Part shown: positions 52,502 through 62,597 of the stretch, piece by piece
How the letters are laid out: every line of letters begins with the position of its first letter
Position numbering within the stretch: the stretch's first letter is position 1
Source of the DNA: a marine gamma proteobacterium HTCC2143
GTDB lineage: Bacteria; Pseudomonadota; Gammaproteobacteria; Pseudomonadales; Dasaniaceae
Reading direction: 5' to 3'
Assembly: GCA_000169075.1 (NCBI GenBank)
Contig: AAVT01000008.1
Span: 62,001-126,000, forward strand
Length of the DNA: 64,000 nucleotides
Notes under the pieces: generated by a model
Told to the model about the DNA's origin: nothing
Database searches by the model: none
What the model saw: only the letters and a program-made list of their open reading frames with translations
Made by a program: the position numbers and the translations under genes

Positions 52502-53500
52502 CTAACTGGCAAACTGTTGACCCGCTTTTGCAGCCACGTCAAAAGCATATTTCCGTTTTTGATGATCAAAAATAGACGATACCAGCATCAGCTCGTCAGC
52601 GTCAGTTTGGCGGATAAATTCCGCCATTCCCTGTTCTACTTCCACGATTGTACCCACCGCAGAGCAGGACCCGATTTGTGCCAAAACGGCTCTGTCCTGG
52701 GGCGCCATCGACTCCTCGAAGTTAGCCACCGGGGGAGGTAATTGGCCCGGGGTACCTTTCCTCAGATTGAGAAAAGATTGTAGTGAAGAAGACCGCAGAT
52801 ACTGCGCTTCTTCGACAGTATCAGCTGCGCAAATATTAAACCCTAGCATGACATAGGGCTGCTTTAATTGTGCTGACGGTTTGAACCGATCGCGGTATAT
52901 CTCAAGAGCCTGCATCATTTGCTGCGGCGCAAAGTGAGAAGCAAAGGCAAACGGCAGTCCTAACATCGCCGCCAACTGAGCACCAAACAAGCTCGACCCG
53001 AGAATCCACAGGGGTACATTTGTACCCTCACCGGGAACAGCAATAACGCGCTGGTGTTTGTCAGCCGGTTTAAAATATTGCTGCAACTCAACCACATCTC
53101 TCGGGAAGTCGTCAGAACTACCGTTAAGTGTCCTGCGTAAAGCTTGAGATGTTACTTGGTCAGTTCCTGGTGCACGCCCCAAGCCCAGATCAATGCGATC
53201 GGGATAAAGCGACGCCAATGTGCCAAATTGTTCCGCAATGACCAAAGGCGAATGATTCGGCAACATAATGCCACCGGCACCAACACGGATGGTCGAAGTA
53301 CCTGCCGCTAGATAACCAATAACCACAGATGTCGCTGCACTGGCAATACCGCGCATACTATGGTGTTCAGCAACCCAGTAACGATTATAGCCAAGAGACT
53401 CAGCATGCTGAGCTAAATCCAGCGAGTTGTTCAGAGCCTCACCGGGGGTACTGCCTTGGGGGATCGGAGAGAGATCCAGAACCGATAATTTTGTTGCCAT
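52502..53500 (-). CDS. Luciferase-like flavin-dependent oxidoreductase (YhbW-like)
   Basis: LLM-class oxidoreductase of about 332 residues. The pattern [21 protein letters not shown] at the start, [22 protein letters not shown] and [37 protein letters not shown] (shown by its ends) are the MsnO8/YhbW subgroup features. ATG at 53500 is the chosen start; the frame is open to 53554. It should use reduced flavin and oxygen on an unknown substrate. It is close to the SDR at 53598 on the same strand. Confidence 0.87.
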   Translation of the reverse strand: MATKLSVLDLSPIPQGSTPGEALNNSLDLAQHAESLGYNRYWVAEHHSMRGIASAATSVVIGYLAAGTSTIRVGAGGIMLPNHSPLVIAEQFGTLASLYPDRIDLGLGRAPGTDQVTSQALRRTLNGSSDDFPRDVVELQQYFKPADKHQRVIAVPGEGTNVPLWILGSSLFGAQLAAMLGLPFAFASHFAPQQMMQALEIYRDRFKPSAQLKQPYVMLGFNICAADTVEEAQYLRSSSLQSFLNLRKGTPGQLPPPVANFEESMAPQDRAVLAQIGSCSAVGTIVEVEQGMAEFIRQTDADELMLVSSIFDHQKRKYAFDVAAKAGQQFAS

Positions 53501-53597
53501 ATTTTGCCCAGTCCCTACAAGAGACAGCGCTTGTTCATGCAATGACTCGCACAAGCCGCTTACCGTCCGTTAATTGTTGATGCGTTTTTTCTCAGCG

Positions 53598-54491
53598 TCA
53601 CTCCGGTAGGATGTCCGATAATGGTCCTGAGAGAGACCCCTTATCGGCACGTAATATCGCACTTTCCGCCGCCGCATCATGAGCCTGCAACAGCCTGCTG
53701 GTTTTAGCTTCTATTACAACCTTCCAGTTTGGATGGGTAAAAATGTACAGTGCGTCCTGCTCCATACTTTCGACTACCCACTTGCCAACAGTATCCGCAG
53801 ACATACCATTGCTGATTGCCTCGTTAACAGTGTTTTTCAATTCCTCATCTGCGCTGTTTTGAACCTCACTTTGATCGGTTCCAGCTGGATGGTTGCGACG
53901 ACTTTCCGCGATTTGAGTATTCACCCATGCCGGGCACAAAACGGCGACTCCAATACCCTGCGGTACTAACTCCGAATTCATTGATTCTGAGTAGCCAACA
54001 ACAGCAAATTTAGTCGCATTGTATGGGCCCATGCCCACAGTTCCAACTTGACCAGCAAGGGAAGCGGTATTGATAATGTAACCACCCTCTCCATGTTCTT
54101 TGATCAGGGGCACGAAAATTTCGCAGCCATAGACCACGCCCATCAGATTAACATCGACCGTCCATTTCCAATCTTCAATGGGGATCGTCCCGGTCTCACC
54201 ACCACCGCCGCCAACACCGGCGTTGTTAACAATCACATGAACTTTTCCGAAGGTTTCAATCGTTTTTTCCGCCGCTAACTTAACCGCTTCAACATCAGAA
54301 ACATCACAAATAACTCCCGCTACATCCGCGCCCTGTTCTCTAAGACTGGCAACAGCTGACTCCAGTGGCCCCGCTTCAATATCGGCCATCATCACCTTCA
54401 TACCCTTAGCGACAAAGGCTCTGGTGATGCCCAGACCAATACCACTTGCCGCGCCTGTTACAAAAGCAATTTTTCCATCAAAATCTTTCAT
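53598..54491 (-). CDS. SDR-family oxidoreductase
   Basis: Short-chain dehydrogenase of 297 residues. The cofactor motif TGAASGIGLG, the NNAGVGGGG segment, Ser in IINTASLAGQ and the YxxxK pair in GPYNATKFAVVG are intact. The C-terminal 50 residues (EQDALYIFTHPNWKVVIEAKTSRL) are longer than in classical SDRs and fit the group often found in steroid- or terpenoid-degradation regions. The ATG has GGTGA upstream. It is divergent from the GST gene. Confidence 0.88.
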   Translation of the reverse strand: MKDFDGKIAFVTGAASGIGLGITRAFVAKGMKVMMADIEAGPLESAVASLREQGADVAGVICDVSDVEAVKLAAEKTIETFGKVHVIVNNAGVGGGGGETGTIPIEDWKWTVDVNLMGVVYGCEIFVPLIKEHGEGGYIINTASLAGQVGTVGMGPYNATKFAVVGYSESMNSELVPQGIGVAVLCPAWVNTQIAESRRNHPAGTDQSEVQNSADEELKNTVNEAISNGMSADTVGKWVVESMEQDALYIFTHPNWKVVIEAKTSRLLQAHDAAAESAILRADKGSLSGPLSDILPE

Positions 54492-54775
54492 TTTTTCACC
54501 ATTCCGTAATGTTCATTAACTATTGATCAGATAATTCGACCCTAGAATCTTACCATCCACTCGGATTTGATTTGTCTTTGATGGGCCGCCTCCTGATAAA
54601 GCGGCCCTTCCAATATTTTAAGTCTTCATAGTTCTCACCACGTGAAGGCCACGCTCCAGCATGATCGCAGTCGAGAATTATATGCTATTTAAAAGAGCTC
54701 TGTCCCTATTGCCGCCGACATAATACTGTGGCGAACAGCCGTGCTATGCTAGTAAAAACAAACTGGGATAACATT

Positions 54776-55492
54776 ATGAATAAGCTCTATATATTTTCGC
54801 CTGGATTTGGACTAAGAAACATAAGCCCGTTCTGTTTAAAAATGGAAATGGCACTTACCTACCTCACTATTGATTTTGAGCTGATAGAACTCAATGATCC
54901 GAGAAAAGCACCCAAAGCAAAATTACCCTACATGGAACTCAACGGAGAAACCTTGTCCGATTCTGAGATCATGTTTGAACAGCTTAACGCTATCACCGAT
55001 GGTAAGCTTTACAACGGCTTAACGGCTGAGCAAAAAGCCATCGGAACCGCTTTCTCTCGATTAGCCGAAGACCACCTTTACTGGTTGCTAGTTGCTAGTC
55101 GATGGCTCGAAGATGATTGGTTCCCCCATGTAGACGCCGCGTTTTTTGCGCCAATGCCGATACCACTGCGATGGATAATCCCGAGTATTGCCCGCAAACA
55201 AGTACGGAAAACTTTGCAACTCCATGGATTGGGTGCCCACAGCCGGGAAGAAATGAAGGCGTTTGCCCGTCGAGACTTACAGGCTATCAGTGACGCCATT
55301 GGCAGTAAGCCATTTTTACTCGGCAATGAAATTTCTGCCTTTGATTTTACGGTTGGATCTATGCTCAGCGGTATTTTGGACAATAAACCAGACACTTGGC
55401 TATCGCCAATCGCCAGAGAGATCGACCATTTGGTAGATTATACCGAGAGAGTGCAGCAGACGATCGGTGTCTATGGGCGCATAGATCCCTAA
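54776..55492 (+). CDS. Glutathione S-transferase family protein
   Basis: GST-like protein of 238 residues. The thioredoxin-fold N-terminal domain (LYIFSPGFGLRNISPFCLK, KLPYMELNGETLSDSEIMFEQL) has the cis-Pro in KLPY and the Glu/Ser pair of the glutathione site. The C-terminal helical domain ends with PFLLGNEISAFDFTVGSMLSGI, the metaxin/GST N-capping box region. GGGATAA precedes the ATG at 54776. It may conjugate or isomerise an intermediate produced by the nearby redox enzymes; no direct link is seen. Confidence 0.85.
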   Translation: MNKLYIFSPGFGLRNISPFCLKMEMALTYLTIDFELIELNDPRKAPKAKLPYMELNGETLSDSEIMFEQLNAITDGKLYNGLTAEQKAIGTAFSRLAEDHLYWLLVASRWLEDDWFPHVDAAFFAPMPIPLRWIIPSIARKQVRKTLQLHGLGAHSREEMKAFARRDLQAISDAIGSKPFLLGNEISAFDFTVGSMLSGILDNKPDTWLSPIAREIDHLVDYTERVQQTIGVYGRIDP

Positions 55493-55723
55493 GCGGATAT
55501 ATGATCGACCAACTGATGCACTGATAAGGACAATTCAAGGCCCGATTTAGCGATTTTATGCAAAAGCGCGAGCCTCTCTATCGTCTTTTTTATGATAAGC
55601 TATTAAAAACTGCTGCAGCAAAGTACACAGGGCATCTCAGTGGGCCTTTGTACCAAACCAGTTTAATTTTTACGTTAACATGTTCGGGTTGCAAAAAACC
55701 CTACCTTTTGGAGCATTGTCGAT

Positions 55724-56227
55724 ATGATTCAGTTAACTGTTAATGGAGTGCAGCAGTCCGTTGATGCCGCTCCTGATACCCCCCTTCTGTGGGTTTTACG
55801 GGAAAATCTTTCCTTAACCGGAACGAAATTTGGCTGCGGCATTTCGCAATGCGGAGCATGCACCGTAATTAGCAATGGCAAATCCATCAGATCATGCGTG
55901 ATGCCAATTTCTCTTTTTGAAGGTGCCAACATTACCACCATTGAAGGACTCGCCGACGACAATGGTTTTCACCCACTGCAACAGGCCTGGATTGACGAAC
56001 AGGTGCCTCAATGTGGTTACTGTCAATCTGGTCAAATTATGTCGGCCGTCGCTTTACTTAACGATAATCCTCAGCCTTCCGATCAGGACATTGATAAAGC
56101 AATGTCAGGCAACATATGCCGGTGTGGGATGTATGATCGAATTAAACGCGGTATAAAGCGAGTAGCCGACGCTACTCCCGTACAAATGTTTGATCCTAAC
56201 AGCGAGCGGGAGGTGCAAAATGGGTAA
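55724..56227 (+). CDS. iorA: IorA-like 2Fe-2S subunit of a molybdenum hydroxylase
   Basis: Small subunit (167 residues) of a xanthine-oxidase-family hydroxylase. It carries two 2Fe-2S clusters: the plant-type ferredoxin cysteines Cys38, Cys43, Cys46 and Cys58 ([14 protein letters not shown]) and the second set Cys97, Cys100, Cys132 and Cys134 ([14 protein letters not shown]). This arrangement is the IorA/aldehyde-dehydrogenase type. It transfers electrons from the molybdenum site of the next gene to a cytochrome or other acceptor. GGAGC lies upstream of the ATG. The stop overlaps the following start by eight bases. Confidence 0.9.
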   Translation: MIQLTVNGVQQSVDAAPDTPLLWVLRENLSLTGTKFGCGISQCGACTVISNGKSIRSCVMPISLFEGANITTIEGLADDNGFHPLQQAWIDEQVPQCGYCQSGQIMSAVALLNDNPQPSDQDIDKAMSGNICRCGMYDRIKRGIKRVADATPVQMFDPNSEREVQNG

Positions 56228-58457
56228 GTGGACTAGGCGAGGGTTCATCACCGCTGGTGCAATCGGTACTGGAGCACTGGTGATTGGCGTAGCGATACGG
56301 CCTGGGCATCGTGCTCCCAGTATGGCCAAATATGTTGCAAAAGACGGTGAGTCGCTGATTAATGCCTGGGTGAAAATTGATGGCGATAATAAAGTTACCG
56401 CTATCGTCCCTCACTCAGAAATGGGTCAAGGTGCGCAAACAGCATTGGCGCAGATGCTCGCCGATGAGTTAGATGCCAGCTGGGATGACGTGTCCTTTAT
56501 TGAAGCACCCGCGGAAGATGCCTATGCAAACTATGCCCTGGGTAAAGGTTTCATTTTAGGTGACGCTCAAATCCCGAAAATATTAGTGGGATCCGTCGAC
56601 GGTGTTTTCTTGCAAGTTACTAAATCGTTGAACCTCCAAATTACCGGGGGCAGCGCAAGCATCAGAGCCACAGGGGTTTATGGTATGCGTGTTGCCGGTG
56701 CTGCTGCGCGAGAAATGTTAGTCGACTCGGCGGCTGAAGCTTGGGGCATAGATGCGTCCGAGCTATCGACCGCTAATGGGCAGGTAATCCATACCAGCAC
56801 AGGTAAAAAAGAGCCTTATTCCACGTTTATCGTTGCAGCCGCGGAAAAAACGCCATCGGCAACACCGGTGTTGAAAACCCCTGATCAGTTTACTTTGATG
56901 GGCAAAAACAAACCTCGATTGGATATTCCATCGAAGGTTGATGGCACTGCGCAATTTGGCATTGACGTCGACGTTGAGGGAATGAAAATTGCGACGATTA
57001 AAGCCGCTCCGGTCTTTGGTGCACAGGTTGCTACCGTTGATTCATCGAGAGCAATGGAAATGCCTGGTGTCATACAGGTAGTGCAGTTGGGTGACGCCGT
57101 CGCCGTTGTTGCTGATGGTTATTGGCAGGCAAAGCAGGCACTGGCCGAAATCACTGTCACTTGGACCGAAACAGCTCGCGATAGCGCTAATAGCGAACTC
57201 TTATTCCAACAATTTCTGGGAGACATGAATACGGCAAAAGCCTCCGGTGACAGTAAAACGGATCTGAAACTGGGTGACGTCAGTCAAGCCTTTGCTAACG
57301 CTGACAGAGTCGTTGAGCGGAGTTATCGGGTCCCCTACCTGGCACATGCCTGCATGGAACCGATGAATGCCGTGGCACGTGTTGCCAATGGGCAATGCGA
57401 CATTTGGACTGGCACTCAAAACCCTCTTGGTTTCAAGCATCAAGTGGCAGCAGCGCTGGAAATGGACGCTGCCAACGTTACCGTAACCAATCAATTCCTC
57501 GGTGGCGGCTTTGGTCGCAGAAGTCAGCCCGATGCCGCTATCCAGGCAGCAAAAATCTCTCAACAGACAGGACTACCCATAAAGCTGATTTGGTCGCGGG
57601 AGGAAGATATGCAGCATGACTTCTATCGGCCTGCAGTGGCATCAAATTTCACCGCGGCGCTTGATGCCTCAGGGCAACCGACCGCGTGGGAAAATCAATT
57701 TGTCGACAAGCACGAACCGACAGAAGCGCCCCATATCCTATATGACATTGGCAATCAGGATATTCACTTCGCTGATAGCCCAACACATATTCCATTTGGC
57801 GCATGGCGCAGTGTCGATCATTCCCAGCATGGTTTCTTTACTGAGTCTTTCGTCGACGAACTTGCCTATGAGGCAAAACAAGACCCCTACCAGTTTCGTC
57901 GCGATCTATTATTAAATAAACCCCGTCACCTCAAGGTACTCGATCTCGCGGCCGAAAAGTCTGACTGGGGGAAACCTCTGGCAGCGGGTCAGGGCCGCGG
58001 TATTTCGCTGCAAGATTCCTTTGGTTCAATCGTCGCAGAAGTTGTTGATGTTACCGTAACCGCTGGGAAAATAAGCGTCGACAAGGTTACCGTTGTCATC
58101 GATGCAGGTTTTGCCGTAGCACCCGATGGACTCATCGCACAAATGGAATCTGGTGTCATTTACGGATTAACAGCAGCACTTTATGGTGAAGTGTCTATAG
58201 AGAATGGTCGCGTCCAACAGTCTAACTTCGATGATTATCCCATGGTTAGAATGAGTGATGCCCCGGCTATTGAGACGCATATTATCAATAGTTATGAGTC
58301 CTGGGGCGGCGCCGGAGAACCCGGTACTCCGGGAACAGCGCCCGCACTGACTAATGCAATATTTTCTGCAACAGGTATTCGTATTCGAGACCTGCCTGTG
58401 AGTAAATATGAATTTGATTTAACCGCGGACAGCAACAGTAACCAACTGAGCAGTTAA
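56220..58457 (+). CDS. iorB: IorB-like molybdopterin-binding hydroxylase subunit
   Basis: Large subunit (745 residues) of an isoquinoline-1-oxidoreductase-type or aldehyde-oxidising molybdenum hydroxylase. A twin-arginine signal is visible ([10 protein letters not shown]), so the complex is exported folded. Features include [22 protein letters not shown] and [22 protein letters not shown] of the cofactor domains and [20 protein letters not shown] near the C-terminus, where the catalytic Glu lies (GEPGTP). GGGAGG precedes the ATG. No third cytochrome subunit follows; a terminator does. The substrate, an N-heterocycle or aldehyde, is not evident. Confidence 0.9.
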   Translation: MGKWTRRGFITAGAIGTGALVIGVAIRPGHRAPSMAKYVAKDGESLINAWVKIDGDNKVTAIVPHSEMGQGAQTALAQMLADELDASWDDVSFIEAPAEDAYANYALGKGFILGDAQIPKILVGSVDGVFLQVTKSLNLQITGGSASIRATGVYGMRVAGAAAREMLVDSAAEAWGIDASELSTANGQVIHTSTGKKEPYSTFIVAAAEKTPSATPVLKTPDQFTLMGKNKPRLDIPSKVDGTAQFGIDVDVEGMKIATIKAAPVFGAQVATVDSSRAMEMPGVIQVVQLGDAVAVVADGYWQAKQALAEITVTWTETARDSANSELLFQQFLGDMNTAKASGDSKTDLKLGDVSQAFANADRVVERSYRVPYLAHACMEPMNAVARVANGQCDIWTGTQNPLGFKHQVAAALEMDAANVTVTNQFLGGGFGRRSQPDAAIQAAKISQQTGLPIKLIWSREEDMQHDFYRPAVASNFTAALDASGQPTAWENQFVDKHEPTEAPHILYDIGNQDIHFADSPTHIPFGAWRSVDHSQHGFFTESFVDELAYEAKQDPYQFRRDLLLNKPRHLKVLDLAAEKSDWGKPLAAGQGRGISLQDSFGSIVAEVVDVTVTAGKISVDKVTVVIDAGFAVAPDGLIAQMESGVIYGLTAALYGEVSIENGRVQQSNFDDYPMVRMSDAPAIETHIINSYESWGGAGEPGTPGTAPALTNAIFSATGIRIRDLPVSKYEFDLTADSNSNQLSS

Positions 58458-58860
58458 CCACTTTACCGTGCTCTTTTATTGAAGGCTCGACACTCCCTGT
58501 CGAGCCTTCTTTTATCACATCGCTTAGTTGAATCCTTCAACAGCCAGATCTTGTCATCAGTTAATTATTTACCTAATTATCAGAAAGCCGATCCCACCCT
58601 TTATCTCATTGGCGGCATACCAAAGACAAAATAAGGCTCGAATTATCGCTAAACAGTCGCCGTTACATCTGCTCGTTTTTCTTACCGTATAGATCTCTTG
58701 AGTCGGGATACATTAGTGGCTTGTTTGAAAGAACGAAGCCAGATAGAGTGTATGCGCTTCATGCCCTTGTCATGAGCGACGTAGTGACGATCGATACTTC
58801 AACGTTGGCTGTATTGCGTACAATAATAACAGTGAAAACTATTTCTCAGGGGGAAGTAAG
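58458..58860. other. Intergenic region with terminator and promoter zone
   Basis: About 400 bases. The terminator at 58481-58513 ends the ior genes; the rest leads into the MFS-glpQ-glpT-P450 operon and should contain its promoter, but no clear -35/-10 pair, operator or ORF was recognised. Confidence 0.5.
58481..58513 (+). terminator. Rho-independent terminator after iorB
   Basis: GAAGGCTCGACA (58481-58492) and TGTCGAGCCTTC (58498-58509) form a perfect 12-base stem with a CTCCC loop, followed by four T (58510-58513). Confidence 0.85.
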
Positions 58861-60168
58861 ATGTCAAAGGACACTCCAGTTGAAGAACAGGCACTACCGG
58901 GCAGCATGCCGTTTCTACTGTTGCTGACTGTGCTCAATGTCATGAATTTTGTTGATCGACAACTACTCTCCAGTTTTGCCAACTTTATTGTTCCCGATCT
59001 AAATTTAACCAATACTGAATTCGGCCTGCTCACTGGACTGGTCTTTCTTTTTTTCTACTCTACCATGGGAATATTCATGGGAGTGCTCGCCGATAGAGTC
59101 AACCGAACCCGTCTAATCGCAATTGGCTTGGCCTCTTGGAGTGTATTAACGGCGCTGTCAGGCGCCGCTAAAGGCTTTGTCAGCTTAGCGATTCCACGTA
59201 TGTTTATCGGTGTCGGAGAATCAATGATGACACCTAGCGCCATGTCAATTCTTGCTGACCGCTTCCCCGCTTCTCGCTTGGGTTTTGCCTCTGGGGTCTA
59301 TTATATGGGCGTCCCTATTGGCACTGGCGTTAGTCTTTTAATCGTTGGTTATCTTGGCCCGTCATGGGGGTGGCGCAACTGTTTTTATATGTTGGGAGCA
59401 CTCGGTGTTGCCATGGCAATTATCATGTGGTTTATCAAAGAAACACCTCGACGTCATCTTGCCACCGCAGAAAAAATGGTTCAGTCGGCACCCAGCATGA
59501 AAGAAATTGCTGCAACGGTGATGCAAACGCTGCCTCGGTCCCCTGCCCTAATGTTAACCATCGCTGGAGGTGTGGCTTACCACTTTATCCTTGGCGCTAC
59601 GGTTTTTGACCAATTGTGGTTTGTCCAGGAACGCGGTTTTGATCGCGCTGAAATTGCACAATATGCTGGCTGGATCGGCATATCTGGCGGTATTCTCGGC
59701 AATCTATTTGGCGGTATTGGCAGCGACTGGTTTACCCGTAGAACCGGACTCGGTCGTCCGATGTTTTTGTTTTGGATTATGCTGATTTTGGCCCCTGTCA
59801 ACATTGCCTATCGCTTAGTTGACCCCGATTCAGTATGGTTTTGGTTAGGCTTGTTCTTTGGCTACTTCCAGCTTGGTGCATTCTATGGACCAACATTTTC
59901 AACCATTCAGGAATTGGTCCCACCGCAGGTCAGAGCAACTGTTGTCGCTTTCTATATTCTATTACTTAATTTAATTGGTGTTGGCTTTGGCGTTACTTTT
60001 GCCGGTATTGCCATTGACCAACTGATTGCACAGGGCGTCGAACAACCTTACACAATTGCCCTAATTGGCTTTACGATAGTGTCGTTTATCTGCATCCCTT
60101 GCTTTCTAATTGCAGGTCAGCGATTCAAGCGCGATAAAGCTCAACTCTACAAAACCCTGGCGCAATAA
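58861..60168 (+). CDS. MFS transporter (spinster-like)
   Basis: Major facilitator superfamily protein of 435 residues with about 12 hydrophobic helices. The first helices read VLNVMNFVDRQLLSSFANFIVPDLNLTNTEFGLLTG (given here by its ends) and the inter-helix motif GVLADRVNRTRLIAIG is the MFS motif A. This subgroup, related to spinster and sphingolipid or hexuronate transporters, includes carriers of lipid-like or acidic compounds. GGGGGAAG precedes the ATG. It is the first gene of an operon with GlpQ, GlpT and a P450, which suggests a glycerophospholipid-derived or hydrophobic substrate. Confidence 0.86.
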   Translation: MSKDTPVEEQALPGSMPFLLLLTVLNVMNFVDRQLLSSFANFIVPDLNLTNTEFGLLTGLVFLFFYSTMGIFMGVLADRVNRTRLIAIGLASWSVLTALSGAAKGFVSLAIPRMFIGVGESMMTPSAMSILADRFPASRLGFASGVYYMGVPIGTGVSLLIVGYLGPSWGWRNCFYMLGALGVAMAIIMWFIKETPRRHLATAEKMVQSAPSMKEIAATVMQTLPRSPALMLTIAGGVAYHFILGATVFDQLWFVQERGFDRAEIAQYAGWIGISGGILGNLFGGIGSDWFTRRTGLGRPMFLFWIMLILAPVNIAYRLVDPDSVWFWLGLFFGYFQLGAFYGPTFSTIQELVPPQVRATVVAFYILLLNLIGVGFGVTFAGIAIDQLIAQGVEQPYTIALIGFTIVSFICIPCFLIAGQRFKRDKAQLYKTLAQ

Positions 60169-60194
60169 ACGGCCGATATTAAGTAGGACATACC

Positions 60195-61238
60195 ATGAAA
60201 CAAAGAAAAACATCTTGGTCTACATTGATTTTTGGGTGGGTAATCATTACATCCATTGCCACAACGAGCGCGGCTTTAGCGAGCGATAAAGTTGTCGTTG
60301 CACATCGCGGCGCCAGTGGCTATCTGCCGGAACATACTATTGCGGCCAAAGCGATGGCTTATGCTATGGGTGCTGACTATATTGAGCAAGATATTGTCAT
60401 GACAATGGACAATCAATTGGTCGTATTGCACGACCATCATCTAGACCAAGTCACCAATGTTCAGGAAACTTTCCCCGGTAGACAACGCTCTGATGGTCGC
60501 TATTATGTGATTGACTTTACCCTCGAGGAAATTCAATCACTGCGAGTGACCGAACGCTACAACATTGCCAGCCATGGAAAAAAAGCCATATTTGCCGACA
60601 GATTCCCCATCAATAAGTCACGGTTTTCAGTTCACACGCTGGCGGAAGAAATTGAACTTATTCAAGGCTTGAATAAGTCGACAGGCGGCAACGTCGGCAT
60701 TTACCCGGAGATAAAAAGTCCTCAGTTTCACCTTGATGAAGGTAAAGACATCAGCGAGGCGGTTTTAAAAACTCTGAAAGCATATGGCTACACTGACAAA
60801 ACCGATAAGGTTTTTTTGCAAACGTTTGATTACAGCGATCTAAAGCGTATCCACGACACCCTAATGCCAGCGCTCGGGATGCAGGTTAAACTGGTCCAAT
60901 TGATGGAAAACAACAAAGCCTATCAATGGATGGTCGCGGAGGGTGGCATTGACACCGTAGCTAAGTACGCCGATGGCATTGGTCCCGATATCAATCTGAT
61001 TGTATCGCCTTTTTCAAAACCAGAATTTCTCTTCACGAGCTCACTCGTTGCAAACGCGCATGCAGCAGGTCTCGCCGTACACCCCTACACGTTCAGAAAA
61101 GATAGTATTGCAATGCCCGCTTATGCGGAAAGCTTCGAAATACTGCTAGACATCTTTTTTAACCAAGTGGGTGTTGACGGTGTTTTCACTGATTTCCCAG
61201 ACAAAGCAGCCATTTTCTTACATAACACACCAGAGTAA
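60195..61238 (+). CDS. glpQ: Glycerophosphodiester phosphodiesterase, periplasmic
   Basis: Enzyme of 347 residues cutting glycerophosphodiesters to glycerol-3-phosphate and an alcohol in the periplasm. A signal peptide ends near ALASDK. Catalytic and metal residues are visible: HRGASGYLPEHT (His37), Glu64 and Asp66 (YIEQDIV), and HDHHLDQVT (His79, His81). The GlpQ insertion between strands (DGRYYVIDFTLEEIQSLRV) is present. It lies 26 bases after the MFS gene and nine bases before glpT, so released G3P is probably taken up by the next gene product. Confidence 0.92.
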   Translation: MKQRKTSWSTLIFGWVIITSIATTSAALASDKVVVAHRGASGYLPEHTIAAKAMAYAMGADYIEQDIVMTMDNQLVVLHDHHLDQVTNVQETFPGRQRSDGRYYVIDFTLEEIQSLRVTERYNIASHGKKAIFADRFPINKSRFSVHTLAEEIELIQGLNKSTGGNVGIYPEIKSPQFHLDEGKDISEAVLKTLKAYGYTDKTDKVFLQTFDYSDLKRIHDTLMPALGMQVKLVQLMENNKAYQWMVAEGGIDTVAKYADGIGPDINLIVSPFSKPEFLFTSSLVANAHAAGLAVHPYTFRKDSIAMPAYAESFEILLDIFFNQVGVDGVFTDFPDKAAIFLHNTPE

Positions 61239-61247
61239 AAATTCACT

Positions 61248-62597
61248 ATGATTGGTTTCCTAAAGCCCGCAGCTCATCGACAGCCAATCGCTGATGAAGA
61301 CGTGGATGGACAATACGCTCGCCTCCGGCTACAGGTTTTCCTCGGAATATTTGTCGGCTATGCCGGTTATTATCTGGTTCGAAAGAACTTTACCTTGGCA
61401 ATGCCATTTCTCATTGAAGAAGGTTACAGCAAAACAGAATTAGGCTTTGCATTGTCAGGCGTAGCGATTGCCTATGGGCTGTCAAAATTTGTAATGGGTA
61501 GCGTTTCAGATCGTAGCGATGCCCGAAACTTCATGTCTCTCGGGCTTCTAGGCAGTGCCTTGGTGATGATCTTTATGGGAGTCACCATTGGCCAACTGCC
61601 AGTGGCTTCGAGTTCGGTCGGCATTATGTTTGCACTGCTGATGCTAAACGGCTGGTTCCAAGGCATGGGGTGGCCACCCAGCGGACGCGTGATGGTTCAC
61701 TGGTTCTGTCCTGCAGAGCGGGGGACAAAGATGGCCATATGGAATGTCGCTCACAATATCGGCGGCGGTCTAGTCGGTGTGATTGCCATCGTTGGCATGG
61801 CTTTATTTGGCGACTGGCACTCCGTTTTCTACTTCCATGGCTTGATCGCAATTATGATCGCTATGTTCATCTGGATAACGGTGAGAGACACGCCTCAGTC
61901 ACAGGGATTGCCAACGATAGAGCATTATAAAAATAGCTATCCAACCGCCTTTGAATATCAACAAAGTCACGAGACTGAATTTTCCGCCAGAGATATATTT
62001 CTGACCTATGTATTAAATAACAAGCTGCTTTGGGCAATCGCTATCGCCAATGCCTTTGTCTATTTGGTACGCTACGGCGTTCTTGACTGGGCACCGGTTT
62101 ATCTCAATGAAGTGAAAGGCTTTTCTTTCGATGAGTCCAGTTGGGCATATGCATTCTACGAGTGGGCAGGAATTCCCGGTACGCTTTTAGCAGGCTATCT
62201 GTCTGACAAAGTCTTTAAAGGACATCGCTCTCCGGTACTCATTATTTTCATGGGGTTAACCCTGATTTGCGTGTTGGTCTATTGGCTAAATCCACCCGGC
62301 AATCCGCAGCTGGATATTGCCATGCTGATAGCGATCGGCTTTTTCGTCTACGGTCCCGTAATGCTCATCGGGTTGTTTGCGTTAGACTTAGTTCCAAAAA
62401 AAGCCGCCGGCACTGCGGCTGGTTTTACCGGTTTATTTGGCTATGTGGGCGGCGCTGTTTCGGCCAATATTGTTATCGGATATGCGATAGACAGCTCCGG
62501 TTGGGATGCGGGCTTTATGATAATTGTCGCTGCCTGTATTATCTCCATTATTCTTGTTTCTATGACCATTAAGGCTGAACAACATGCAAACCGATAG
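61248..62597 (+). CDS. glpT: Glycerol-3-phosphate transporter GlpT-like
   Basis: MFS antiporter of 449 residues, of the organophosphate:phosphate family. The N-terminal GYAGYYLVRKNFTLAMPFLIEEGYSKTELGFALSG (given by its ends) with YxxRKNF, the GWFQGMGWPPSGRVMVHWF loop and WNVAHNIGGGLVG are the signature of GlpT/UhpT. Arginine residues in RKNF and near GRVM probably bind phosphate. It takes glycerol-3-phosphate into the cytosol in exchange for phosphate. It overlaps the P450 gene by 14 bases. Within the family UhpT is the alternative, but the neighbouring glpQ favours GlpT. Confidence 0.92.
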   Translation: MIGFLKPAAHRQPIADEDVDGQYARLRLQVFLGIFVGYAGYYLVRKNFTLAMPFLIEEGYSKTELGFALSGVAIAYGLSKFVMGSVSDRSDARNFMSLGLLGSALVMIFMGVTIGQLPVASSSVGIMFALLMLNGWFQGMGWPPSGRVMVHWFCPAERGTKMAIWNVAHNIGGGLVGVIAIVGMALFGDWHSVFYFHGLIAIMIAMFIWITVRDTPQSQGLPTIEHYKNSYPTAFEYQQSHETEFSARDIFLTYVLNNKLLWAIAIANAFVYLVRYGVLDWAPVYLNEVKGFSFDESSWAYAFYEWAGIPGTLLAGYLSDKVFKGHRSPVLIIFMGLTLICVLVYWLNPPGNPQLDIAMLIAIGFFVYGPVMLIGLFALDLVPKKAAGTAAGFTGLFGYVGGAVSANIVIGYAIDSSGWDAGFMIIVAACIISIILVSMTIKAEQHANR